Source of the DNA: Clitoria ternatea
Lineage: Eukaryota; Streptophyta; Magnoliopsida; Fabales; Fabaceae
NCBI GenBank assembly: GCA_037962975.1
Contig: CM075674.1
Location: forward strand, 33,990,501-34,054,500
DNA: 64,000 bases
Reading direction: 5' to 3'
Shown: piece by piece, positions 1 to 11,400 of the stretch
Layout of the letters: every line of letters begins with the position of its first letter
Position numbering within the stretch: the first letter of the stretch is position 1
Program-made: the position numbers and the translations under genes
Notes under the pieces: generated by a model
Databases searched by the model: none
What the model saw: only the letters and a program-made list of their open reading frames with translations
What the model was told of the DNA's origin: nothing

Positions 1-872
1 AAGCAAACATAAGTGTTTTTAGGACAATCCCTTTTCAAATGGGGTCCTCCACAGATAAAACATTTAAAATTTGGTGCAGATGTTGGGTAATAGCTTCCAG
101 TTGAAGCTTGGGGTCTGTTAGGAATAGATGCTGCTCCAAACCGACGAAATGGTGCTTGGTAAGGCTTATTCCTTCTGAAATCTCTTCTTTGGTGATGGTG
201 AGGTCCTCCACTTCTTATTTCTCCTGCCTTGTGAATAGGCTCACGACTTTTGGTCATTCTATCCTTATGGTCTTCTTCAAAGATCCTGCAGCGATTTACC
301 AATACAGAAAATTCACGGATTTCCTGCATTCGTATAGCTTCCTTAATTTCTGGCCGCAGTCCATTTACAAACTTTGCACACCGATCTCTTTCATTAGTAG
401 CATCATTATAATGAGAATGAAAACGAGATAGCTCTTCAAACCTGGATGCGTACTCTCCAACGGTCATATTTCCTTGGGTCAGCGACAGGAATTCGAATTG
501 TCTTTTCTCTTTAACATCAGCTGGAAAGTATTTTTCCAGAAACATATCCTTGAAATAGTCCCAAGTGATCTCCACGTCGTTGACTTCGAATTGTTTACGC
601 ATGCTATCCCACCAATGTTCAGCATCCTCAGATAAGGCATAAGTAGCGAAGACTACCTTATCAGCTTCATTACATTGCAATGCTCGAAAGATCTTCTCTA
701 TCTCTCGAATCAAGATTTGTGCTCCATCAGGGTTATATCCTCCCTTGAAACGAGGTGGATTGCGCTTTTCGAATAGGTCCAGTCTTCTCAAGGCATCATT
801 ACCTTGACCTTCACGTGCTCCCATTGCATTGATTAAGCGTTCTACAACTCCAGCAAGATCGTTTCCAGCCAT
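1..872 (-). CDS. Gag polyprotein of a Ty3/gypsy (Tekay/Del-like) retrotransposon, 3' end outside window
   Basis: The minus strand is open from an ATG at 872-870 to the left edge, about 290 codons without a stop. It starts MAGNDLAGVVERLINAMGAR. The middle has the usual retrotransposon Gag features, such as the AEHWWDSM stretch and a YFPADVKEKRQFEF stretch. Near the edge is a CCHC zinc knuckle (CFICGGPHLKRDC). Gag packages the element RNA into virus-like particles. The start is chosen because it is the first ATG after the primer site and LTR just upstream (1001-4082). The methionine-tRNA primer, the long LTR and the Gag type suggest the Tekay/Del chromovirus lineage, but no pol is in view to confirm it. 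This copy looks intact as far as it can be read. Confidence 0.85.
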   Translation of the reverse strand, partial: MAGNDLAGVVERLINAMGAREGQGNDALRRLDLFEKRNPPRFKGGYNPDGAQILIREIEKIFRALQCNEADKVVFATYALSEDAEHWWDSMRKQFEVNDVEITWDYFKDMFLEKYFPADVKEKRQFEFLSLTQGNMTVGEYASRFEELSRFHSHYNDATNERDRCAKFVNGLRPEIKEAIRMQEIREFSVLVNRCRIFEEDHKDRMTKSREPIHKAGEIRSGGPHHHQRRDFRRNKPYQAPFRRFGAASIPNRPQASTGSYYPTSAPNFKCFICGGPHLKRDCPKNTYVC

Positions 873-1000
873 TAGTTTCCTGTTTCACAGTAACTGAGAT
901 TTGTCATATCAATCACAGTTACTACCAAGTCAGATATTCTACCTATACAGAGTTTACAGACAAAGCAAGATAGACCTTTTCCCCAGGCCTATTGGATTAA

Positions 1001-1014
1001 CTGCTCTGATACCA
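1001..1014 (-). other. Primer binding site, initiator-Met tRNA
   Basis: On the minus strand this reads TGGTATCAGAGCAG, the classic sequence complementary to the 3' end of plant initiator methionine tRNA. It lies three bases inside the LTR end at 1018 and upstream of the gag start, so it primes minus-strand synthesis of this element. It fixes both the LTR boundary and the orientation. Confidence 0.9.
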
Positions 1015-2579
1015 CTTTGTAACACCCTCTGTTACACCTTAATAAATTCTAGAAAAATTCGTATTTTTTTTTTTACTAAAGATATGATTGTTAAAAAGAA
1101 ACTATCGGAATAAATTATATACATTATTTCTGAAATACCTCACAAATATTATTAAAACTTTATAAAGTATTTGTACATTCATCCGAAGAAAATAAACATT
1201 AAACATTATAAGAAAGAGAGGAAACTCCATGGCCCAGAAGCAGTTACTTATTAACATTATTTATTCATTGGACCACGGTATTCATACCGAGCTCCCTTTC
1301 TAGAACGTGCTATATCTACTGCTGAAATTCTTCGATCCTTCCCTCTGAACCATCAATTTAGAATATATGAAACAAAAACACGGAGAAAGGAGTGAGAAAC
1401 AGAATATAATATTTCCGAATAAGACATAAGCAACAAAGGGTTTTCACAACCAATACATAATAATATCAATCACAATCACATACACAATCAATTATGAATG
1501 CATGAATGTTATGCAATATCTTCATCATAACTTATCTATATATGTGGGCCCTTAAATTTTAATTTGCACTGGGCCAACCAGGAGTTTACACTGTTCCATA
1601 AGTCCGGATAATAATAATATGAACAGCTCAACTGGCATGGAAACACTTAGAGACTAGTCAGATTGAGAAAGTTTTTATTGTGAAAGTACCCGACACTAGG
1701 GAGCTACCCCAGGTCCCCTGAAGCACCCTTTCACACTCTCTCATCCCAAGGCTCGTAATTAAGCCTCCTCTAATGTATCCTCGGTTTCTATAATCTGTCC
1801 CCAGACAATATTATTTCATTTCACTTTCATTATCCATGATGCATGAACTACTCGCGTATTGAGTTGGTTAAGGCTTTTAGAAACTCAATTTATTAAATCC
1901 CTTAAAGGTTTACAACATCATTTCAATAAACTGTACATTTTCTCTGAATTTCTATCCCACAGAAATAAATTTGGTACAATTTTCGAATCTCACTGAAATT
2001 GAGTTTCTAAGCCTTAAATATCTAAAAACTTTACATAATCTTTCTCAATTTAAATCTTAACAAAATCAAATTTAGGAATCTCAATTATTTCCAAATATAT
2101 TTAGTTATTAAGTTGGAAAAAAGTAAAATAATTTTCTTTCAAAAAATTTTGTTTTATTAAAAGAGAATAATTATTAACCAAAAATACTTAAAATTACAAA
2201 ATTTTTCTTTAACTCAAGATTTAATTAAATAAATTCTCATAAAATATTTTCTTTCTAAAATAAATACTAATTTTTTATTCTAAATATTGAAAATAAAGTT
2301 AATAAAAATAATTTCTAAGAAGAATTAAAAGATAATAAAATTTAAAGAGTAAGGTAAGAAATTCTTACTGAATTTTAGCTTTCCGTCATGCTCGCTATAT
2401 GCTCAAACTCCACATTACAATATCATCAATCAAAATTAAACAATATCAATCATAACTAAATATCATCAATCAATCAATCATAATCAAATCATAATCAAAT
2501 CAATTAAATATCATTAATACATATCATAATACAAAATTTAATGATTATTAATATAGTCAATTTTAGTCCTTTTGGTCAT

Positions 2580-2730
2580 TTCCTCGCATAGGTATATGTA
2601 AGTCCATATAATCCAGTCCTTGCATAGGTATAGTTCAGTCCATATGGGTCATAATGGTCCAAGTCCTTGCATAGGTATAGTCCAGTCCATATAGGTCATA
2701 ATGGTCCAAGTCTTTGCATAGGTATGTTAG
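2580..2730. repeat. Tandem repeat inside the LTR, unit about 60 bp, 2-3 copies
   Basis: The phrase CTTGCATAGGTATAG followed by CCAGTCCATA and GGTCATAATGGTCC recurs two to three times in succession with small changes. It is a local duplication within the LTR, with no coding content. Confidence 0.75.
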
Positions 2731-3009
2731 AGTTAGTTAAACCGGATATTTAATTTAAAATTTATTATAAATTTTAAGTTAAAAAGTTAATATTTTAAAA
2801 TAATAATATTATCAGATTTAAAAGGAGTAGGGGACTCCTCCCATTATTCTTATGTCTTTTCATATTATACTCTTATCTCACTCCCCCTTACCTTGAATTG
2901 TTACCCAAAATGGATTTGCTTTGCGCCTCCGATTTCTAAAAATATTAATACCAATCTTATTTCAGTATAAGCATAAGACGAAGATTAAGATTACTACTTA
3001 AAACAGAAA

Positions 3010-3240
3010 TGGTAAATTTTGAATAGTGAATAGTGAATAGTAAATCGTGAATAGTAACAGTAAATAGTAAATCGTGAATAGTAACAGTAAATAGTAAAAC
3101 GTGAATAGTAACAGTAAATAGTAAAACGTGAATAGTAACGGTAAATAGTAACAGTAAATAGTAATTTACTATTTGAATAGTAATTTACTATTGAAATAGT
3201 AATTTACTATTGAAATAGTGTTTACTATACAGAATAGTAA
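3010..3240. repeat. Short-unit repeat array of TGAATAGTAA / AGTAAATAGT words
   Basis: Words such as GTGAATAGTAACAGTAAATA recur many times from 3010 to about 3160. The patch then changes to AATAGTAATTTACTATT, which is partly self-complementary. It lies in the upstream part of the LTR (minus orientation), about 200 bases upstream of its TATA box. It probably arose by replication slippage. Confidence 0.7.
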
Positions 3241-3460
3241 CTTAAAATAATATTATTTTCAGTATAATAATAGATTTCTAAAAACGATATGAAAATAACC
3301 CAAAAAATATAAAAGAGAAGTATTCTTACCTTAGGATTTTGGCAGAACCTTCTCTCCAAAAACTTTTCTTCTCTCTCTCACTTCCACCACTATCTCACTA
3401 GCACTACTATATTAAGAAAACTTAATCTGAAATTGTGAATTCTAAAGAAGAAATCCTTCG

Positions 3461-3471
3461 GTATTTATAGG
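3461..3471 (-). promoter_or_regulatory. TATA box of the LTR promoter
   Basis: The minus strand reads CCTATAAATAC. It is followed downstream by a CT/AG-rich stretch and, near 3330, by sequence resembling a leader. This is the best candidate for the start of the element transcript. The start site itself cannot be placed. Confidence 0.45.
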
Positions 3472-4974
3472 AAAAAAATTTACTATGCATTCCATTATTT
3501 TAATATAAAAGTACTATGCATTTTTGAATTTTTTATTCCAGGTTACTGTGCATCTTTTGAAAATTTCATACATGCACAGTGATTTGCATAGTAATTGTCG
3601 GCAAAATTATTAAGTCAAATAGTAACCCTTCACTCGGTATATTTTAAATATTCAAAATGAGTCCTTTTTGAAATTTAGCGATATTATATCAGTCCCTACT
3701 AATTTTATAATAAGTAATATAAAGCTGAAATTTTAAAAATCTAAAATTTTCTGTTAATAAAAATTTATTGATACGTTTCAAATTTTTTAACGATTGGAAA
3801 AAATCAAGATTTTTCTCAAACCGATAATTTTTAGATAAGTCTACTTGAAATGGATTTTAGAAAATTTTCTTATAATTTCAATTCACTTTCTTGTAAATAT
3901 TTTTAATTTAAGTCACTTATATGAATTTAAAATTATTTAAAAAATATTATTTTTATTAAAAAATTCCAAAATTCCAAAAAATTCCAAAAAATCATAAATA
4001 ATACGTAGATTAAAAAGTTCTAAAGAACCATAATTTAATTCCTTCAAAATTTTAATATAAAAATAAAAATAGGGGTGTTACAGGTCGCATCTAGCATGCA
4101 CCAATTTGGAGTTGAGTACCTCATAATTGTCGTTTGTTATGTTGGCCACCTTACAATTATCATCAAAAAAAGTCTTGCTCCAGGACTCCTTTGGAAACTT
4201 TGACAAATATGTCTAAGCATTTTGATTAACCTTTCTTATCTTCACCATGTTTCCTTGAAATTAGGTTGAGGTAGTTGACCTTGTAGCCTGCCATAAAAGG
4301 GACCTCAGCTCTGTCCCTTTCCACTATTTTGAGAAATTCTATCATAAGTGCCACACATAAAACCTGTGTGGCACATAAGACATGACCTCTTGAAGTGTTG
4401 GAATAAGCCCCTGCAAAGACCCATAAGTATGAATTAGTATCAGAAACTAATAAGTATGATGCCAAAACCATATAAGAGTTAGTGTAAATACCTTTTGCAT
4501 ATCACTCATAAAGGTAAGCCTCATTTCTTTATAATCACCAATATCTGAATGGAGCAGCTCTAGAAACCATTTCCAATTGGCCTTATTCTCAACCTGACAC
4601 ACACCATATGCAATAGGCCATATATGGTTGTTGGCATCTTGACCAACAACAGTTAAAAGCTGACCCTTGTAGTATCCTTTAAGGAAACACCTATCCAACC
4701 CCACCAAAGGTCTTTGACAGGCTGTAAAGACATCTCTACATCCCTTCAGACATATGTATAACCTATAAAAAATAGGTGAACCTTCTAGTTGAGGTTGGTA
4801 CTCCATCTTCATAGTGGACCCTGGATTCTTCTTTAACAGTTCTGCACAGTAGTCCCATAACATGGCAAATTGTTATTTTTCACATCCTTCAATCATCTCT
4901 TTGGACCTTTTTATTGATTTGTAGATCATTTTGTCCTCTAATTTTACCTTGTACTTTTCTTTAAAAAGATCATA

Positions 4975-6718
4975 TTTAACATCCCTGATGTTAAATAATG
5001 GGAAAATAAATAAAAATATGTTTTGGGTTTAAGATAATAACAAATAAAGGAAAGAAATGAAGAATAGAATTTTAAATGGAATTTCAAGGAAATAGAATCA
5101 GGGGGCCCTGACGCGTAGCATGGATGTGGCGCGTAGCGTCAGGTGCGAATTAGTGAGCTGACGTGTAGCGTCAGCGTCGCAATCAGTTTAAATCAGGGGC
5201 ATGCAAAACAGAAACCCGCGAGCTCTTTCTTCTCCATTTTCTCTCCTCCCATGCGATTTTGCTTGGAGCTTGGTGGATCCTTCAAAATAATTACGTAATT
5301 GGTCTTGGAGAAGTAAGGTGAGCATGTTAGAACCTTTAATTTGTGATTTCCTTCTCCTTTCTTCTTTAATCCATGACCCTAATTGTGTTTGGGGTTTAAT
5401 TCTTGAGTTTAAATGGTTGCTGGAACTTCGATGAGGACCCTAGAGCATTGGGTATAGCAATAAGTTAATGGATTTCATGTTTTGGTGCTTGTAGGTTCAA
5501 ATTTAAGGATCAGAGCTCGTTCGATGTTATGGGTCTTGGAAACGGGGATCGGAAACAGAAATGGTAATCTTCGATAATTTAAGATTGAGGTTCGTAGTTA
5601 TTTTAAGGATTATGGGTTATGGTTTTGGTAATTATAATATTTATTGAAGCTTCGTTAAATTTTATTTTAGAGTTTTAAGGATTTCGGATGAACCCGGCAG
5701 TCGATTGGAAGCTATGGAAAGCTTGGAATCGAGGTAAAGGGGTGTGCTGGGTTAAGGTTAATTTAGAAATTTGCCTGCGTCATTGGCGACTAGAAAAGGG
5801 GTACATAATAGCTATTGTGAATGCGTTAATTGAGTTTAGAAGATACCTATATAAAAGGTTGGAGAACAAAAAGGTAAGGACGCATATTATAATCCTTGTA
5901 AGTGAAGAATAAGTGAATAAGTGAACATATAAAGTGAATATGTCAATACATAATGATTAAAGGAGTTTTAGCATATAATAGCTTATATGGAATAAGAAAG
6001 TGAATGAAATGAAATAATATGATATAAAATAGCTATACGGTAAATTATGAAACAAAGTGAACCTAAGTAGGTGATATAAGATGTATGTATATGTGGGGTA
6101 AGTACGTGAGGATTAAATAATGTGAAATATGACAAATGGGGAATTTATAATGTATGAAAGATACTAATGAATTGATAAGACTATGTGAGTGGGTGAGAGA
6201 TTTCAAATTATAATAATAATTGTATCATAAATGGTATAAAGATGACGACAATAACTAAGAGAATTGATGTTGAGAGCTATGATAGGATTGATGATTAAAT
6301 AAAAGAAACTGGTAACGGTGATAAACAACAGGATTGTATAGATATAATATGCTGAATGAAATTGGATTCTATGATGCCTGTGGGTTAAGATGTCTGTTGT
6401 GAGTAGTGTAACATTGATGTTGATTGTAACATTGTTATATTTGCTGATTGAGAATTATGACTATTTTATGATGAATTATGGATAAGATGAGTATAGAGGT
6501 ATTAAACGTGGCTTAGGAAGGTTGGATTGTGTGACCTCCCTGTGAGGTGAGTATATATCAACTTTTGATATTATACCTGAGATTGAGGATGTTTAACTGT
6601 GTTGAGAGAAGTTATGATAGTATGTTGATCATGTGATATGTGTTGTATAATGTGGCATATTCGGTAATTGAGATAATGGGATATTGCGCTGTATGTGTGA
6701 TGAGATGATTTATGAGTA

Positions 6719-6787
<69 letters not shown>

Positions 6788-8704
6788 TGGCATCTTATAG
6801 ATGGACTTGACAAGATAGTTGCCCTGTATTGTTAGCACATGCCAGTTTCTGGTAGTTGCATAGGTTATTTGTTGTTGATATGCCATGTTTATGAGATATG
6901 ATATGTGATTATATGGTATGGGATGGCCAATGGTATGTATACCCCTCGTTTTCTGGCTCCCGTGGTCTTTGTGCCCAATTGAGCTACCGAGTGGTCAAGT
7001 CGGACCCAGTGGTTGAGGTGGAGAGCCAAGTCAGGCTCGATGAACCAAGTCGGGTTCACGACATGTCAAGTCGGACTTCCAGTTGAAGGCCAGTCCTTTT
7101 AGTATCTAGATACTAGGCGCCATGTTATCTATGTGAGAGTCAGTTATATTTTACATTCCTTGGCTTATTTATATGTTATGATGATGGTATATGATGTGAT
7201 AATTGAGTTATTGAATATATGAAATACTTGATGTTAAATTATCTAATGATAATGAATATAAGGAATAAGGTTAGGTAATATATGAACCCGTGTAAGGTAG
7301 AATTGGATAATGACCTAGAGGATGAACGGCTAGGCGTGTATGCTAGAGTTAAATTGATTGAAATGAGTTAACACTGGCATTGATCTCAGTAACTAATAAG
7401 ATCATGGAGGTAATGACTTAATTGATAAGTAAAGAGATGACATGAAGGGTGAATAATCATGATTAGTAATTGTAATTAGGGAGATAGCTAAGTTATGCTT
7501 GTCTGAGTCATGTTGTATTTCTATATTAACTCTTAATTCCAGTCACTCACCCCCTGTATTGTGGTTTTAGTGACTATTTGCAGGTATGGGTGCACACCAC
7601 GGAGGCGAGAGCTAAATGAGGCCAGGGCGATGTGGAGTCTAAAAGAGGAGATGTATATATGCATATAATTGCTTGTTGATTTATAAAATGTAGGATTATG
7701 ATACTTGTTGGTGTGAAAGTATATCGATGTAGTACGGTAGTACTTTATTGCGTTTGTGTTATGTGGTACAGAGCCATTGCATGATTGCATGATATGGGCA
7801 GGTATTGTGTTATATGTATACTTGAATGATATGTAAAGTGTGATTGCATATTTAATTTTTGATGATGATAATTATAATGATTAATGATAGTGGTAGTAAT
7901 TATATGTGATGTGTGAATTATGACGAATTAAGGCATAGAGCCATTGATAAGTGAATGATGAATGCTATTGGCGGGTTCTGTTACAATGTGTGAATGTGGT
8001 GTGTGATGTATATGTTAATAGTTTGAGGAATTGATTAATTTAGTTAATTATGTCTATAAGCGGAAATAGTGGATTTAAGAAACCGAATATGTGATTTTGA
8101 GCCCTGGTGGGTTTCGGGACCCTTGGAAGGTGTCAATAGGTTCCCTAAGGCATTTAGAGTCTGTGTGTATTGGCCTTAGGCCATTTGGAACCCATTTAGG
8201 GTGTTTGGTGCGAGGGTTTTGCACCAAGAAGGGTTAAACTGTATTTCGCGCATAACTTGCGTATATGTTTGAATTTTGGTGAACGAACGGCGCCAACAGT
8301 TACGGAATAGGGAAAACATGTTGCCCGTGAAATTTCGTGGCAATCAGATCCAAAACGGGCCAATTGGGTAAGTTAGAAGTTGGCCGATTGGACTAAATTA
8401 TGTAACAACACCTATTGCTGCTACTGTCATGCTCACGCTACGCATGGGGGTGACGCGTAGCGTGAGGTGTGCAGCTTGGGCTGGCGCGCAGCGTCAGGCC
8501 CCTGTTTCAGGTTTTTGTGTTCTTTTCAACTTAATTAGGTTTTGGAAGCTTAGAGATGTTATATAATTATTATTCTAAGTCTGTTGGTGAAAATAAATAT
8601 TATTTGGAATTATGACCTAATTAAATTTAGTTAAATGTGAAAAATTTATTGTGAAATTAATTAAAACGTGTAGAAATGATTATAAATTGACGCAGGACGT
8701 CACA
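4975..8704 (+). repeat. Solo LTR (3,730 bp) inserted in the MULE gene, TSD TCATA
   Basis: The insert is flanked by TCATA at 4970-4974 and 8705-8709, and removing it with one repeat brings the MULE reading frame back into register. Its ends, TTTAACATCCCTGATG and GCAGGACGTCACA, resemble the TGTAACA...TGTTACA ends of the neighbouring LTR, with the first TG changed to TT. No gag or pol coding is found inside, so an LTR-LTR recombination remnant is the simplest reading. GC-rich words such as GACGCGTAGCGTCAGG occur near both ends (about 5110-5180 and 8427-8500). Orientation is inferred only from a pyrimidine-rich leader-like stretch near 5220-5260. Confidence 0.65.
6722..6779. repeat. Compound microsatellite (AT)n(GT)n
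   Basis: An uninterrupted AT run of about 34 bases passes directly into a GT run of about 24 bases, inside the solo LTR. Alternating purine-pyrimidine tracts of this kind mutate quickly in length. Confidence 0.95.
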
Positions 8705-9300
8705 TCATAAACCTCAGAGTGCTTAACATTTTGATATCTTCTCATAAAGTTGACAAGCTTACCTATAACTCATTGTTGGTCAAATGCCGAGTTCTTAAAC
8801 ACCCTAGCACAGGAATGATGATCATTGAATGTCTTGATTTGGTAGCATTTCCTGGTAGGGTTCAGACTACAAAAGACCTCCTATCCATAATTTTTCACTT
8901 TGTACCTTGCCCTTACTCTAACCTTATCATTTTTCACCCATTTAATTTGTCTCCCTAAATGTACAGTGTAGTCTTTCACAGCATGTTTAAACATCTCAAG
9001 TGATGGAAACTCCATCTCACACTCCAACCTTACATTGCCAAAAGTGGTTGTTTCATTAAACTGGGGATATACTTCTTTATCAGCAAAGTTACATACCGTG
9101 GGTCATGCCAAAAGATGTTACATTTCCTATCATAGCCATTATTCTCAGCAAATCTATTAAAAGCAAAACAATTTATATAATCTAGGTCCACCTCCTCCCA
9201 ATCTTCAACTTTCTCCCATTTATATTCTTTTTCACCATCACATTTGACTACAAACCTACCACCATAATGAAGTTTAATCCTGATTTCCTACCCAAACCAT

Positions 9301-10104
9301 ACAAATAAAAAATATATTTATTTCTCAGTTAAATAATAGTAAAATATGATATATACATCAAAAGACACAAACAATGCATGCACAAGGGGGACCACAAAAA
9401 GTTTACAATTCATGGCATGATACCAAAAGACAATGAAAGTACAAGAATCCAATGCATATTAATGGGACCACATAACTCTGGCCTCTTCTATAAGAAACTT
9501 TAACCCCAAAACAAACGCAAAAAAAATATCCCCAATAGTTCGAAATACAAACCCCCAATAGTTTGAAATAAAAAACCCCAATAGTTTGAAACACAAAACC
9601 TTACCCTACCTAAGTTTATCGAGAAGAAAACCAATGAATACTCACCTCCACGGAATCTCCCATCTCTGTCGATCATGATGTGTTCTTCAACCAATGCCGG
9701 TGTTGCTCCTCGCGAGAACGTCCACTACGATGGTGAAATGGAGGACCAAGGTTCCAACCAACTTTCATGCTTCCGTTTAAACAAAAATGGAATTAGGGTT
9801 CACATTCAGAAGATGCGGAGAGAAGATGAGAGTAGGTACCATAAGGAGTGAATTTTTTGTTTAATTCGATTTTACCCATCTGCCAAAAACGGCATCGTTT
9901 TACACATACGTGGCATGACACCCTGGCCTTGAATGGACACATCACCTAACTTTCACGCTATTTTAACGTGTCTTCATGGTAGGGACCTCGGTGTCCGATG
10001 TTGAAGAAGAAAAGGATCAATGAGGTTAACTAAAAAATAGGAGACTTAAGTGTCCGAATGTGAAAAAGTGGGGGACCAAATAAAGGGGTTTTGTCATTTT
10101 AATT
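9301..10104 (-). other. Upstream part of the MULE: leader, probable first exon and terminal region
   Basis: Minus-strand sequence upstream of the transposase domain. A short open stretch near 9694-9640 ends at a good splice donor (GGAG then GTGAGTATTC), and an acceptor-like CTGAG precedes the coding region near 9330. Outward of this, about 9960-10104 holds repeated phrases such as AGGGACCTCGGTGTCCG and GGGGACCAAATAAAGGGG. These resemble the terminal regions of legume MULEs. The matching terminus on the other side was removed by the Tekay insertion, so the terminal inverted repeat and the 9-bp target duplication cannot be verified. Confidence 0.35.
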
Positions 10105-10984
10105 CATACAGAAAGGCATATGAGAAAATTACACAGAATACAAAACATGTACACTATATCTCCATCTTCTTGCATCTCCAATGGAAGTAGCAGACAAAGA
10201 CAACAATAAAGCATGCCTGTAACTTGTATACAAAATTCAAAGCCAGAAAGTAACGGAATAGAGATGGACATGGACCATAGTTACAAATGGTAGTTTAAAT
10301 ACTAGACCAAACAAAATGGTAAACAAAAGATGAGCATAACTATTAACTAGTAGCTCATATGACTCAATGTCTCACAGAAAGCTAACCAAGGTAGAAAATA
10401 CCAAAAAAGTAGTCAGATTAATATTAGTCATATTAATATCTTGCAACTTTATCTGTATCCACAATTTGATATCAGTTAATGTCTCACCCTCATGGATAAC
10501 AACCAAAAAATGATCCCCAAAATTGTGAATTTGCTGCAAAGGGAGAAACATAAAAAAGAAAGCAATGGTTAGGGCAAAAATAATTGTTGTTGGTAATAAT
10601 ACAATTTAATTACTTGAAACCTGAATTATATTTGTTGCAAAGAAGCTCGAGAAATTATAAAGATATAATATGAGTCATTATCCCCAACTTGATATAAATG
10701 TGAGGGAGAGATTTTACTCTAATCCCTAATTTCTGTGTTTTAGTATTTTTTTCCTAATTATAATTATTTTAACATTTTTAAAATTTCATGTTAATTTAGT
10801 TAATTGAAAGACTAATTAAAATAGGGTTGTTTTATGGCGTGGCATTGACATATGGCAGGTAACGTTATAGCGCATCAAAGTTAACATCCCACGTCTCTAG
10901 GGACCTAATATATAGACGAAAGAAGATGTTGAAAAAATGAGTTTATTGCTTCCAATAATCTAATAACAGGAACCCCAAAATTAG

Positions 10985-11400
10985 GGATGAGAATAGGTTG
11001 AGTTGAACTAAATTTTACAGGCCTTAGGTCTGACATGTTACTTAAGTTTGAGCCTAAGCCTCACTTGTAACTCGACATAGGCTCGACATGACTTGATCTA
11101 TTTAAAAGTCTAGTTAATCTATATAAAAACCTAATTTAAGTTTATGTTAATGAAAAATACAAACAAACATATATTAAATAGATCAATAAGTCTATTTTAA
11201 AAAATTCAATTTATCTCTAAAATCCTAACAACCTAAATACAATATATATTTAATTATCAACTTTCATATAACAGATGATTTTAATAAAATTTAATTTTAT
11301 AAACTATGATTTATAGAAAATATGACATGTACTTATAAATTATAATATATTACAAATTATATTTTTATAAAATTATATACAATAGCTTAAAAAGACCGAC
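10985..11400 (-). repeat. Dispersed AT-rich repeat, inverted copy
   Basis: Read on the minus strand, about 11400-11150 matches 13380-13560 on the plus strand. Shared words include TTTTCTATAAA, GATAATTAAATATATATT and TATTGATCTATTTAA, in the same order and spacing. The family is not recognised; the low complexity leaves the exact ends uncertain. Confidence 0.55.

Larger units (their letters stand above)
1018..4082 (-). repeat. 5' LTR (3,065 bp) of the Tekay/Del-like element
   Basis: The plus strand begins TGTAACACCC and ends GGGTGTTACA, so the LTR has 10-bp inverted ends with TG/CA. The primer site follows it on the minus strand, making this the 5' LTR; the 3' LTR is outside the window. The length fits the long LTRs of Del/Tekay elements. 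The five bases after it, GGTCG at 4083-4087, are the expected target duplication, with the partner out of view. The sequence to the right is the interrupted MULE gene, so the element inserted into that gene. The LTR also contains two short-repeat patches (2580-2730 and 3010-3240) and a TATA box on the minus strand. Confidence 0.85.
4083..9300 (-). pseudogene. MuDR-type (MULE) transposase gene, disrupted by two LTR insertions
   Basis: Minus-strand pieces match a plant Mutator-like transposase in order. At 9290-8710 is the N-terminal region with the KWVKNDKVRVRARYKV and SCARVFKN stretches (DNA-binding, MuDR type). From 4969 come the linker and LWDYCAELLKKNPGSTMKM. Then comes the transposase core with FLKGYYKGQLLTVVGQDANN, IWPIAYGVCQVENKANWKWF and LTFMSDMQKG. 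After a probable intron (about 4388-4486) comes VPHRFYVWHL, equivalent to the family's RHL region. The rest reaches 4083, where a Tekay LTR replaces the 3' end. A 3.7-kb solo LTR interrupts the gene at 4975-8704. In-frame stops (for example after EGCEK and after VIG/VKNYG) show it is dead apart from the insertions. Confidence 0.8.

Noticed and set aside
4226..4471. 81-residue ORF on the minus strand
   Set aside because: It runs through the MULE intron and then the wrong frame of the next exon; the transposase frame lies beside it.
6571..6813. 80-residue ORF with Thr-His and Ile-Tyr runs
   Set aside because: It is only the translation of the (AT)n(GT)n microsatellite.
4980..8709. ACATC as the target duplication of the 3.7-kb insert
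   Set aside because: ACATC also flanks a possible boundary and keeps the MULE frame, but TCATA gives LTR-like ends matching the neighbouring family and a better transposase sequence.
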